A stretch of DNA of 47,657 nucleotides from an uncultured Clostridium sp. Lineage in GTDB: Bacteria > Bacillota > Clostridia > Lachnospirales > Lachnospiraceae. Both the position numbers and the translations under genes were made by a program. The DNA lies in contig UQMJ01000021.1 in the NCBI GenBank assembly GCA_900542035.1, forward strand, positions 1 to 47,657, written 5' to 3'. Of this stretch, positions 1 through 7,670 are shown one piece after another. Under the pieces are notes generated by a model that was given only the letters and a program-made list of their open reading frames with translations, was not told the origin of the DNA and searched no databases. Each line of letters starts with the position of its first letter. The stretch's first letter is position 1.

Positions 1-6
1 CGTAAA

Positions 7-35
7 GAGGCACAGAAACATCATTCCTGTGCCTC
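7..35. terminator. Hairpin near left edge, possible terminator
   Basis: A perfect 9-bp inverted repeat (7-15 with 27-35, GAGGCACAG/CTGTGCCTC) encloses an 11-nt loop. The flanks are A-rich on the right and TTTACG-like on the minus strand, so the T-tract is weak in both directions. It could be the terminator of a gene left of the window or part of a mobile-element end. No coding sequence lies between it and the tuf terminator. Confidence 0.4.
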
Positions 36-38
36 AAA

Positions 39-102
39 ATACATTTACCCCAACTCTTGACAATGAGCCAATACATTTACCCCAACTCTTGACAATGAGC
101 CA
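39..102. repeat. Perfect tandem duplication of a 32-bp unit
   Basis: Positions 39-70 and 71-102 are identical, base for base. Each unit contains TTGACAATGAGCC near its end. The second copy ends one base before the T-tract of the tuf terminator. Two head-to-tail copies of about 30 bp next to a gene end resemble the multiple transposase-binding repeats found at the termini of some insertion sequences such as the IS21 family, but no transposase is in the window, so the origin is an inference. Confidence 0.8.
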
Positions 103-103
103 G

Positions 104-133
104 AAAAGCCCGCAAAACCGAAGTTTTGCGGGC
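104..133 (-). terminator. Rho-independent terminator of tuf
   Basis: An 11-bp perfect stem (108-118 with 123-133, GCCCGCAAAAC) with a TTCG tetraloop on the minus strand is followed by TTTT. It lies 58 bases past the tuf stop codon and should end the str operon transcript. Confidence 0.9.
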
Positions 134-191
134 CATCTTACGCTTGGACACAATGTTGTCTTATGACAACGAATCTATATTCAGATTATAA

Positions 192-1385
192 TTATTCGAT
201 GATAGAAACTACTCTACCAGAACCAACGGTTCTACCACCCTCACGGATAGCGAAACGAAGACCCTGCTCCATAGCTACTGGATGGATCAGTTCAACGGTC
301 ATCTCTACGTTGTCGCCAGGCATACACATCTCGGTGCCTTCTGGTAACTCGCAAACGCCAGTAACGTCAGTTGTTCTGAAGTAGAACTGTGGACGATAGT
401 TGTTGAAGAAAGGAGTATGACGGCCACCCTCGTCCTTGGTCAGAACGTATACCTGAGCGGTAAACTTATGATGGCACTTTACAGAACCTGGCTTAACCAG
501 ACACTGTCCACGCTCGATCTCGTTTCTCTGAACACCACGAAGCAGAGCACCGATGTTATCACCAGCCTGAGCTTCGTCTAACAGCTTACGGAACATCTCG
601 ATACCAGTTACAACAACCTTACGGGTCTCTTCGCGGATACCAACGATTTCAACTTCGTCAGATACGTGCAGAGTACCACGCTCTACTCTACCAGTTGCAA
701 CAGTACCACGACCGGTAATGGAGAATACGTCCTCTACAGGCATCAGGAATGGCTTATCAGTATCACGAACTGGGTCTGGAATATACTCGTCAACAGCATC
801 CATCAGTTCCAGAATCTTGTCGCCCCACTCAGAAGAAGGATCTTCCAGAGCCTTCAGAGCGGAACCCTGGATTACAGGAGTGTCATCGCCTGGGAACTCG
901 TACTCATTTAACAGTTCACGGATTTCCATCTCTACTAATTCAAGCAGCTCTGGATCGTCAACCATATCGCACTTGTTCATGAATACTACGATGTAAGGTA
1001 CGCCTACCTGACGGGAAAGCAGGATGTGCTCTCTGGTCTGAGCCATAACACCATCGGTAGCAGCTACTACTAAGATAGCGCCGTCCATCTGAGCAGCACC
1101 AGTGATCATGTTCTTTACATAGTCAGCATGGCCTGGGCAGTCAACGTGTGCGTAGTGTCTCTTGTTGGTCTCGTACTCAACGTGAGAAGTAGAGATGGTA
1201 ATTCCACGCTCTCTCTCTTCTGGAGCTTTATCAATGTTCTCAAATGCAACAGCCTCGCCAGTACCTAATCTCTCGTGTAAAGTCTTGGTAATAGCAGCGG
1301 TTAAAGTGGTTTTACCATGGTCAACGTGGCCGATGGTACCAATGTTACAATGTGGTTTGCTTCTTTCAAACTTAGCTTTTGCCAT
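192..1385 (-). CDS. tuf: Elongation factor Tu
   Basis: EF-Tu carries aminoacyl-tRNA to the ribosomal A site as a GTP complex in the cytoplasm. The 397-residue protein is full length. The P-loop GHVDHGKT lies near residues 19-26, DCPGH near 82-86 and NKCD near 137-140, followed by the two beta-barrel domains that bind tRNA and the C-terminal VVSIIE end. The ATG start has an AAGGAGGA ribosome site 10 bases upstream. It is the last gene of rpsL-rpsG-fusA-tuf, separated from fusA by 101 bases that hold a separate promoter (1452-1480), so tuf can be made in excess of the other operon products. Identification is essentially certain. Confidence 0.99.
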   Translation of the reverse strand: MAKAKFERSKPHCNIGTIGHVDHGKTTLTAAITKTLHERLGTGEAVAFENIDKAPEERERGITISTSHVEYETNKRHYAHVDCPGHADYVKNMITGAAQMDGAILVVAATDGVMAQTREHILLSRQVGVPYIVVFMNKCDMVDDPELLELVEMEIRELLNEYEFPGDDTPVIQGSALKALEDPSSEWGDKILELMDAVDEYIPDPVRDTDKPFLMPVEDVFSITGRGTVATGRVERGTLHVSDEVEIVGIREETRKVVVTGIEMFRKLLDEAQAGDNIGALLRGVQRNEIERGQCLVKPGSVKCHHKFTAQVYVLTKDEGGRHTPFFNNYRPQFYFRTTDVTGVCELPEGTEMCMPGDNVEMTVELIHPVAMEQGLRFAIREGGRTVGSGRVVSIIE

Positions 1386-1451
1386 TTTATAACGTCCTCC
1401 TTAATTTGTGCCCTTAGGGCTCTATTGGTTTTATAAACATAGGCTGACACC

Positions 1452-1480
1452 ATTATATTCTATTTCTGGTAAATTTTCAA
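1452..1480 (-). promoter_or_regulatory. Internal promoter for tuf
   Basis: On the minus strand the sequence reads TTGAAA (1475-1480), a 17-base spacer, then TATAAT (1452-1457). It lies in the fusA-tuf gap, about 67 bases before the tuf start. A perfect -10 and correct spacing make this a convincing SigA-type promoter. Confidence 0.75.
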
Positions 1481-1486
1481 GCCTAT

Positions 1487-3607
1487 TTATTTGCCGTTCT
1501 TCTCAGAAAGGATCTTCTCCTGAACGCTCTTCGGTACCTGCTCGTACTTTTCGAAGAACATGGAGTAGTTACCACGTCCCTGTGTTCTGGAACGTAAGTC
1601 GGTAGAGTAACCGAACATTTCGGACAGCGGAACGTATGCCTTAATCAGCTTGCCGCCGCCTACGTCTTCCATACCCTCGATACGGCCACGACGGGAGTTG
1701 ATATCGCCGATAACGTCGCCCATATATTCCTCAGGCATGGTTACTTCAACCTTCATAATCGGCTCTAACAGAACCGGATTTGCCTTCTTCATAGCTTCCT
1801 TAAATGCCATAGAACCTGCAATGTGGAATGCCATTTCAGAAGAGTCGACTTCATGGTAAGAACCGTCGTATACATTAGCGTGTACACCCAGTACAGGGAA
1901 ACCGCCTAAGATACCGCTCTTAGTTGCTTCTTCGATACCTGCGCCAACTGCTGGGATGTATTCCTTCGGAATTGCACCGCCGACAACGGTAGATTCAAAC
2001 TTAAAGGTTTCTTCAGCGTTTACATCCATAGGCTCGAACTTAACCTTACAATGTCCGTACTGACCACGTCCGCCAGACTGCTTAGCGTACTTGTATTCCT
2101 GGTCAACCGCCTTGGTAAAGGTCTCTTTGTATGCTACCTGAGGAGCGCCAACGTTTGCTTCAACGTTGAACTCACGCAGCAGACGGTCTACGATGATTTC
2201 CAGATGCAGCTCGCCCATACCGGAGATAATGGTCTGGCCAGTCTCTTGGTCGGTCTTTGCGCGGAAGGTTGGATCCTCTTCAGCAAGCTTTGCTAAAGCT
2301 TCGCCCATCTTCTGCTGACCAGCCTTGGTCTTAGGCTCGATAGCGATATCGATAACTGGCTCTGGGAATTCCATGGATTCCAGAATTACCGGATGCTGAT
2401 CGTCACAGATCGTATCGCCGGTGCTGCTGAACTTAAAGCCGATAGCAGCTGCAATATCGCCGGAATATACCTTGTCTAATTCATGTCTCTTGTTGGCATG
2501 CATCTGAAGGATACGTCCAACACGCTCTTTCTTGCCCTTGGTTGCATTGAGCACGTAAGAACCGGAGTTCAGACTTCCGGAATAAACGCGGAAGTAAGCC
2601 AGCTTACCAACAAATGGGTCAGTCATAATCTTGAATACCAGAGCGGAGAATGGCTCTTCATCAGAAGACAGTCTCTCAATCTCGTTGCCGTCTAAGTCAA
2701 CACCCTTAATTGCTGGGATGTCGGTTGGAGCCGGCATATATTCAATAACAGCGTCCAGAAGCTTCTGTACGCCTCTGTTTCTGTAAGCAGAACCACAGCA
2801 AACAGGAATTGCAGCACATTCGCAGGTAGCTTTTCTTAAAGCTTTCTTTAACTGCTCTACAGAAGGTTCTTCCCCTTCCAGGTACATCATCATTAAATCG
2901 TCATCCAGCTCGCAGATTTTCTCAATCAGCTCGCTGCGGTATAACTCTGCATCATCCTGCATATCTTCAGGAATATCAGTAATGGTAATGTCATCGCCCT
3001 TATCATCATTGTAGATGTAGGCTTTCATTTCGAACAAGTCGATGATTCCCTTGAATTCATCTTCCTTGCCGATAGGAAGCTGTAAGCAGATAGCGTTCTT
3101 ACCTAATCTGGTACGAATCTGCTCTACTGCTCCGTAGAAATCTGCACCCAGGATATCCATCTTGTTGATGAATGCCATTCTAGGTACATTGTAGGTATCA
3201 GCCTGACGCCATACGTTCTCAGACTGAGGCTCTACACCACCCTTTGCACAGAAGACGCCGACAGCGCCGTCCAGTACACGCAGGGAACGCTCAACCTCTA
3301 CCGTAAAGTCAACGTGTCCTGGGGTATCGATGATGTTGATACGATGCTCCAGAGCACCTGGCTTCGGCTTGCAGTTCTCTTCCAGAGTCCAGTGACAGGT
3401 AGTAGCTGCAGAAGTAATGGTAATACCTCTCTCCTGCTCCTGCTCCATCCAGTCCATGGTTGCGTTGCCTTCGTGAGTGTTACCAATCTTGTAGTTTACA
3501 CCAGTATAATACAGGATACGCTCGGTTAATGTAGTCTTACCTGCATCAATATGAGCCATAATACCGATATTTCTGGTTCTCTCCAAAGGATATTCTCTTC
3601 CAGCCAA
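1487..3607 (-). CDS. fusA: Elongation factor G
   Basis: EF-G is the GTPase that drives translocation and, with RRF, ribosome recycling. The 706-residue product has MAHIDAGKTT near residues 16-25, the switch region QERGITI, DTPGHVDF and NKMD, then the EF-G domains II to V with the domain IV region GGRGQYGH. The start codon is TTG; a CAGGAGGA ribosome site lies just upstream, and MAGREYPLERTRNIGI is the expected N-terminus, so TTG is the real start. The rpsG stop is 21 bases upstream, so the two genes are co-transcribed. A second, divergent EF-G-like GTPase sits at 25101-27140. Confidence 0.98.
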   Translation of the reverse strand: MAGREYPLERTRNIGIMAHIDAGKTTLTERILYYTGVNYKIGNTHEGNATMDWMEQEQERGITITSAATTCHWTLEENCKPKPGALEHRINIIDTPGHVDFTVEVERSLRVLDGAVGVFCAKGGVEPQSENVWRQADTYNVPRMAFINKMDILGADFYGAVEQIRTRLGKNAICLQLPIGKEDEFKGIIDLFEMKAYIYNDDKGDDITITDIPEDMQDDAELYRSELIEKICELDDDLMMMYLEGEEPSVEQLKKALRKATCECAAIPVCCGSAYRNRGVQKLLDAVIEYMPAPTDIPAIKGVDLDGNEIERLSSDEEPFSALVFKIMTDPFVGKLAYFRVYSGSLNSGSYVLNATKGKKERVGRILQMHANKRHELDKVYSGDIAAAIGFKFSSTGDTICDDQHPVILESMEFPEPVIDIAIEPKTKAGQQKMGEALAKLAEEDPTFRAKTDQETGQTIISGMGELHLEIIVDRLLREFNVEANVGAPQVAYKETFTKAVDQEYKYAKQSGGRGQYGHCKVKFEPMDVNAEETFKFESTVVGGAIPKEYIPAVGAGIEEATKSGILGGFPVLGVHANVYDGSYHEVDSSEMAFHIAGSMAFKEAMKKANPVLLEPIMKVEVTMPEEYMGDVIGDINSRRGRIEGMEDVGGGKLIKAYVPLSEMFGYSTDLRSRTQGRGNYSMFFEKYEQVPKSVQEKILSEKNGK

Positions 3608-3628
3608 GGTTTTTTCCTCCTGTGATGA

Positions 3629-4099
3629 TTAGAAACGATAGTGGGCAAATGCCTTGTTTGCCTCTGCCATCTTGTGCATATCTTCTTTTCTCTTTACAGA
3701 TGCGCCAGTGTTGTTAGCTGCATCCATAATCTCATTTGCCAGTCTTTCTTCCTGGGTCTTCTCGCCTCTCTTACGGGAGAACATAGTAATCCAGCGAAGT
3801 GCCAGCGCCTGTCTTCTCTCTGGCTTAACTTCGATCGGCACCTGATAGGTAGCGCCGCCGATACGTTTTGCCTTTACTTCCAGAACAGGCATAATGTTGT
3901 TCATTGCTTCTTCAAATACTTCTACAGCGTCTTTTCCGGTCTTTTCTGCAACACGTTCAAATGCGCCGTATACGATCTTCTGTGCAACACCCTTCTTACC
4001 ATCCAGCATGATGTTGTTGATCAGCTTGGTTACAACCTTATTGTTGTAAATCGGGTCTGCCAGTACGTCTCTTTTCTGAGTATGTCCTTTACGTGGCAC
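3629..4099 (-). CDS. rpsG: 30S ribosomal protein S7
   Basis: S7 nucleates assembly of the 16S rRNA 3' major domain and sits near the E site. The 156-residue product (MPRKGHTQKRDVLADP at the start, ANKAFAHYRF at the end) is the normal bacterial length. The start codon is GTG, preceded by AAGGAGGG. It follows rpsL after an unusually long 227-base spacer full of inverted repeats, and precedes fusA by 21 bases. In E. coli S7 represses its operon by binding the S12-S7 spacer; whether the spacer here does the same is inference. Confidence 0.98.
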   Translation of the reverse strand: MPRKGHTQKRDVLADPIYNNKVVTKLINNIMLDGKKGVAQKIVYGAFERVAEKTGKDAVEVFEEAMNNIMPVLEVKAKRIGGATYQVPIEVKPERRQALALRWITMFSRKRGEKTQEERLANEIMDAANNTGASVKRKEDMHKMAEANKAFAHYRF

Positions 4100-4120
4100 G
4101 TTACTTCCCTCCTTAATACT

Positions 4121-4275
4121 GCTGCCATGACCTACTTAAGGACGGCAGCGTTTCATTAGATCTTCGGTACTCGTACACTTCGTGCAGCCTGGGGCCGCTA
4201 CAGTGGGCACGTTCATGCGCGGTCTGCTGCGAACCGTCGCAGCAGGTAATCTCTATCTCCTGCAACCTACAGGTT
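4121..4275 (-). promoter_or_regulatory. Structured rpsL-rpsG intercistronic spacer
   Basis: The 227-base spacer 4100-4326 has no gene. Read on the minus strand it contains four consecutive inverted repeats: 4264-4275 (AACCT/AGGTT), 4224-4231 with 4238-4245 (8 bp, 6-nt loop), 4181-4185 with 4207-4211 enclosing 4184-4189 with 4193-4198, and 4121-4126 with 4144-4149. The last one ends about 10 bases before the rpsG ribosome site. None is followed by a T-tract, so they are not terminators. A cis-acting leader controlling S7/EF-G synthesis is a plausible reading. Confidence 0.45.
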
Positions 4276-4326
4276 CAATATCATCATCCGGCATTATCCT
4301 ACAAATCAAATACTGCGGCTAATTAA

Positions 4327-4746
4327 TTACTTTTTATCTTTTGGTCTCTTTGCACCGTATTTGGAACGAGCCTGTTTTCTGTTGGCTACGCCTGCGGTAT
4401 CCAGGGTACCTCTGATGATGTGGTATCTGGTACCTGGAAGGTCCTTAACACGGCCTCCACGAATCAGAACAACGCTATGCTCCTGTAAGTTGTGTCCCTC
4501 ACCTGGGATATAGCTTGTTACCTCGATGCCGTTGGAAAGACGTACTCTGGCGATCTTTCTTAATGCAGAGTTCGGCTTCTTAGGGGTTGCAGTCTTAACA
4601 GCGGTGCACACACCTCTCTTCTGCGGTGCAGAAACGTTGGTAGCCTTCTTCTGTAAGGAGTTGTATCCCTTCTGAAGTGCCGGAGCTGTGGACTTCTTTG
4701 CGCTGCTCTGTCTTCCCTTTCTTACTAACTGGTTAAATGTTGGCAT
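4327..4746 (-). CDS. rpsL: 30S ribosomal protein S12
   Basis: S12 contributes to decoding accuracy at the A site. The 140-residue protein starts MPTFNQLVRKGRQ and ends KYGAKRPKDKK; it contains the conserved TPKKPNSALRK and IPGEGHNLQEHS segments that include the lysines altered in streptomycin-resistant strains elsewhere. The reading frame is open further upstream to 4887, but that extension runs through a perfect promoter (4835-4863), and AGGAGGTG sits correctly before the ATG at 4746, so 4746 is the start. It is the first gene of the str operon; rpoB and rpoC, which usually precede it in Clostridia, are replaced by divergent fumC. Confidence 0.98.
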   Translation of the reverse strand: MPTFNQLVRKGRQSSAKKSTAPALQKGYNSLQKKATNVSAPQKRGVCTAVKTATPKKPNSALRKIARVRLSNGIEVTSYIPGEGHNLQEHSVVLIRGGRVKDLPGTRYHIIRGTLDTAGVANRKQARSKYGAKRPKDKK

Positions 4747-4834
4747 TCTTTTCACCTCCTGTGATATTGACTGTGGTTGCTGTAAGTCAGCTTTTTCGCA
4801 CACCAAAAATTCGCGTTCTGATGCACGCCTAATT

Positions 4835-4863
4835 ATTATATCCACACAAAGTTTTTCTGTCAA
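4835..4863 (-). promoter_or_regulatory. Strong promoter of the str operon
   Basis: The minus strand reads TTGACA (4858-4863), exactly 17 bases, TATAAT (4835-4840): both hexamers are consensus. The expected start of transcription is near 4828, giving an 80-base leader before rpsL. Confidence 0.9.
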
Positions 4864-4875
4864 GTGAAAAATATA

Positions 4876-4904
4876 TTTACTTTCCATATTTTTTCCTTTA
4901 TTAT
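4876..4904 (+). promoter_or_regulatory. Probable fumC promoter
   Basis: TTTACT (4876-4881), a 17-base spacer and TATTAT (4899-4904) lie 30 bases before the fumC start. Its -35 box is only 12 bases from the -35 box of the divergent str promoter, so the two may compete for polymerase. Confidence 0.55.
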
Positions 4905-4934
4905 AACATCAGATTTTACTTAGGAGGAACTTAT

Positions 4935-6299
4935 ATGGAATACCGCATCGAATCTGATTCCATGGGCGAAGTAAAGGTTCCGGAAGATGCCTACTGGGGC
5001 GCCCAGACCCAGCGCAGTTTTGAAAATTTCAAAATCGGAACCGAGAAAATACCAATGGAAGTTATCCGCGCTTTCGCTGTTTTAAAAAAAGCCGCTGCAA
5101 TTGCCAATTACCAGCTTGGAAAACTGGACTCTGACCGGATGGAGCTTATCTCTTCTGTCTGTGATGAAATCCGTTCCGGCAGCCTGGATCAGCACTTTCC
5201 TCTGGCCGTCTGGCAGACCGGCAGCGGAACCCAGTCTAATATGAATGTAAATGAAGTGATTGCCAACAGAGGCAATGAACTGGCGAAGGAAAAACTGCTT
5301 CATCCCAACGACCATGTCAATATGTCCCAGAGTTCCAACGACACCTTTCCGACTGCCATGCATATTGCGGCTGTTATGGAAATCCAGGAGCAGCTTGTTC
5401 CGGAGATAGACAGCCTGATTTCTGTTTTCCAGCAGTTAGAAGAGGAACACCAGGGCATTGTCAAAACCGGACGCACCCACCTCCAGGATGCGACCCCCAT
5501 CGCCTTTTCCCAGGAAATCAGCGGATGGCGCGGAATGCTGGAGCAAAACCGGCGCATGATTCTTGCCAGCCTGGAAGGTTTAAAAGAACTGGCTTTAGGC
5601 GGCACTGCCGTAGGAACCGGCTTAAACGCTCCAAAAGGCTTTGCAGAAGCGTCTGCCCAGGCTGTCTCACAGTTAACCGGCATTTCCTTTGTTACCGCCC
5701 CTAATAAGTTTCATGCCCTGACCAGTAAGGATGATCTGGTATTCGCTCACGGCGCTTTAAAGGCTCTGGCCGCCAATCTGATGAAAATCGCCAATGACGT
5801 CCGCTGGCTGGCCAGCGGCCCCAGATGCGGCCTTGGAGAAATTACCATACCAGAAAATGAACCTGGAAGTTCCATTATGCCTGGAAAAGTCAACCCTACC
5901 CAGTGCGAAGCAGTTACCATGGCCGCAGTCCAGGTTATTGCCAACGACGTGGCAGTTGGTATGGCCGCTTCCCAGGGAAACTTCGAACTGAACGTGTATA
6001 TGCCGGTATGCATTTACAATTTTCTCCAGTCTGTCCGTCTGCTCTCCGACGCCATGCGCTCTTTTAATCAGAACTGCGTATCTGGAATCAAAGCAAACCG
6101 CGAAAAAATGAAGGAAAACCTGCACCGCTCCCTGATGCTGGTTACCTGTTTAAATCCCTATATCGGCTATGACAATGCTGCAAAGACCGCCAAAAAAGCC
6201 TTTCGGGAAAACATTTCTCTAAAAGAAGCCTGCACTGCGCTGGGATTTTTAACTCCAGAGCAGTTTGACCAGGTATTCCAGCCGGAGAAGATGATTTAG
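4935..6299 (+). CDS. fumC: Class II fumarate hydratase
   Basis: This enzyme interconverts fumarate and L-malate without an iron-sulfur cluster. The 454-residue length is normal for FumC homotetramers. The N-terminus (MEYRIESDSMGEVKVP), the SSNDTFPTAMH segment, the TGRTHLQDATP segment and the superfamily signature GSSIMPGKVNP at residues 311-321 are all present. AGGAGG precedes the ATG by 7 bases. The next plus-strand gene encodes malic enzyme, so the pair would link fumarate, malate and pyruvate. The 201-base gap between them holds a compound palindrome and no clear terminator. Aspartase is a related alternative, but the overall sequence reads as fumarase. Confidence 0.93.
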   Translation: MEYRIESDSMGEVKVPEDAYWGAQTQRSFENFKIGTEKIPMEVIRAFAVLKKAAAIANYQLGKLDSDRMELISSVCDEIRSGSLDQHFPLAVWQTGSGTQSNMNVNEVIANRGNELAKEKLLHPNDHVNMSQSSNDTFPTAMHIAAVMEIQEQLVPEIDSLISVFQQLEEEHQGIVKTGRTHLQDATPIAFSQEISGWRGMLEQNRRMILASLEGLKELALGGTAVGTGLNAPKGFAEASAQAVSQLTGISFVTAPNKFHALTSKDDLVFAHGALKALAANLMKIANDVRWLASGPRCGLGEITIPENEPGSSIMPGKVNPTQCEAVTMAAVQVIANDVAVGMAASQGNFELNVYMPVCIYNFLQSVRLLSDAMRSFNQNCVSGIKANREKMKENLHRSLMLVTCLNPYIGYDNAAKTAKKAFRENISLKEACTALGFLTPEQFDQVFQPEKMI

Positions 6300-6302
6300 C
6301 GC

Positions 6303-6448
6303 AACAGTTCAGCCTTGCGAAGATTCCGGTAGGAAAAGCGTTGAAAGCTTGTTTTCATAAGAATTTTCCTACCGGAATCTTCATAGGGCGGACGCCAGAT
6401 GCTTCTTGTGCGCTTACAGCGCGCAAGAAGATGCAGGGCTGAACGGTT
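6303..6448. repeat. Compound palindrome with predicted three-way junction
   Basis: An outer stem pairs 6303-6318 with 6433-6448 (15 of 16 positions, one G-U). Inside it are two hairpins: 6319-6337 with 6364-6382 (19 bp, perfect, 26-nt loop) and 6402-6413 with 6419-6430 (12 bp, one G-U, TTACA loop). The first hairpin abuts the outer stem directly, and 19 and 2 unpaired bases complete the junction. The structure starts 3 bases after the fumC stop. No T-tract follows, so it is not a simple terminator. It could be a structured RNA, an mRNA stabiliser or a palindromic mobile element of the REP/MITE type. Confidence 0.8.
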
Positions 6449-6500
6449 ACGATTTAGCCATGAACTTAAAACCTATTAAAGATAAGAAAGGAAACTCTCT

Positions 6501-7670
6501 ATGGACATCAATGAAAAAGCTTTACAGCTCCATTATGATTTAAAAGGAAAAATCGAAGTCGTATCCCGCAAACACATCACGACCAGAGAAGAGCTTTCTC
6601 TGGTCTATACCCCTGGCGTTGCAGAGCCCTGCCGCCAAATTGCAGCCGACTATGAAAAATCCTTCCAGCTGACCCGCCGTTCCAACTTAGTAGCTGTAGT
6701 AACCGACGGTACCGCCGTCCTGGGCCTTGGGGATATTGGCCCTGCTGCAGGAATGCCGGTTATGGAAGGCAAATGCGCCCTGTTTAAAGAATTTGGCGAC
6801 GTCGACGCATTTCCAATCTGCATTGATTCCAAAGATACCGACACCATTGTACAGACCATTTCCTTGATTTCTAAAAGCTTTGGCGGCATTAATCTGGAGG
6901 ACATTTCCGCTCCCCGCTGCTTTGAAATCGAACGGCGGTTAAAAGAAGTCTGCGATATTCCCGTATTTCACGATGACCAGCATGGTACCGCTATTGTCGT
7001 TGCCGCCGCTCTCTTAAACGCCATGAAAGTTACGGGAAAAACCATGGGGCAGATGCGCATCGTCATCAACGGTGCAGGCGCTGCCGGCATTGCAATCGGC
7101 AAGCTTCTCATTTCCATGGGCTTTGGCAATATTATTATGTGCGACATTCATGGAATTATTTGTGAAGGCGATGAAAATTTAAACAGCGGGCAGGAAGAAA
7201 TCTCCCATATCAGCAATTTACAAAAAGAACACGGCACTCTGGCTGACGCATTAAACGGCGCCGACGCCTTTATCGGAGTTTCCCGTCCAGGTCTGGTAAC
7301 CTCTGAAATGGTTGCCTCCATGAACCAGGGAATTGTATTTGCCATGGCAAACCCTACTCCGGAAATCATGCCGGAAGAAGCAAAAAAAGGCGGGGCTGCC
7401 GTTATCGGCACAGGCCGATCCGACTACCCCAACCAGATTAATAACGTATTGATTTTCCCAGGTATTTTTAAAGGCGCTCTGGCTGTGCGGGCCAGGGAAA
7501 TTACGGAATCCATGAAGCAGAAAGCAGCCTATGCCATCGCTTCTATGATTCCGGATACAGAACTTACCGCCGAAAACATTATCCCCTCTGCCCTGGATAA
7601 ATCTGTGGCAGACGTTGTTGCAAAGGCAGTGGCAGATACTGCAGTGGCAGAAGGAATTGCCCGTATTTAA
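6501..7670 (+). CDS. NAD(P)-dependent malic enzyme (short form)
   Basis: Malic enzyme decarboxylates malate to pyruvate with reduction of NAD(P). The 389-residue protein matches the short bacterial form that lacks the phosphotransacetylase-like tail. Visible are SLVYTPGVAEPC (33-44, with the catalytic Tyr36), VVTDGTAVLGLGDIGP (66-81), the metal-site region FHDDQHGTA (156-163) and the dinucleotide fold GAGAAG (191-196). A GAAAGGAAA ribosome site precedes ATG. Its stop codon overlaps the stop codon of the convergent gene at 7667, leaving no room for a dedicated terminator. Cofactor preference cannot be read from the sequence by eye. Confidence 0.93.
   Translation: MDINEKALQLHYDLKGKIEVVSRKHITTREELSLVYTPGVAEPCRQIAADYEKSFQLTRRSNLVAVVTDGTAVLGLGDIGPAAGMPVMEGKCALFKEFGDVDAFPICIDSKDTDTIVQTISLISKSFGGINLEDISAPRCFEIERRLKEVCDIPVFHDDQHGTAIVVAAALLNAMKVTGKTMGQMRIVINGAGAAGIAIGKLLISMGFGNIIMCDIHGIICEGDENLNSGQEEISHISNLQKEHGTLADALNGADAFIGVSRPGLVTSEMVASMNQGIVFAMANPTPEIMPEEAKKGGAAVIGTGRSDYPNQINNVLIFPGIFKGALAVRAREITESMKQKAAYAIASMIPDTELTAENIIPSALDKSVADVVAKAVADTAVAEGIARI

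Noticed and set aside
3641..4159. Plus-strand reading frame of 172 codons opposite rpsG
   Set aside because: It is fully antisense to the certain S7 gene, has no ribosome site and a Cys/Phe/Leu-rich product typical of a shadow frame.
4747..4887. N-terminal extension of rpsL by 47 residues
   Set aside because: It runs across a consensus promoter and the AGGAGGTG ribosome site, and S12 proteins do not have such an extension.
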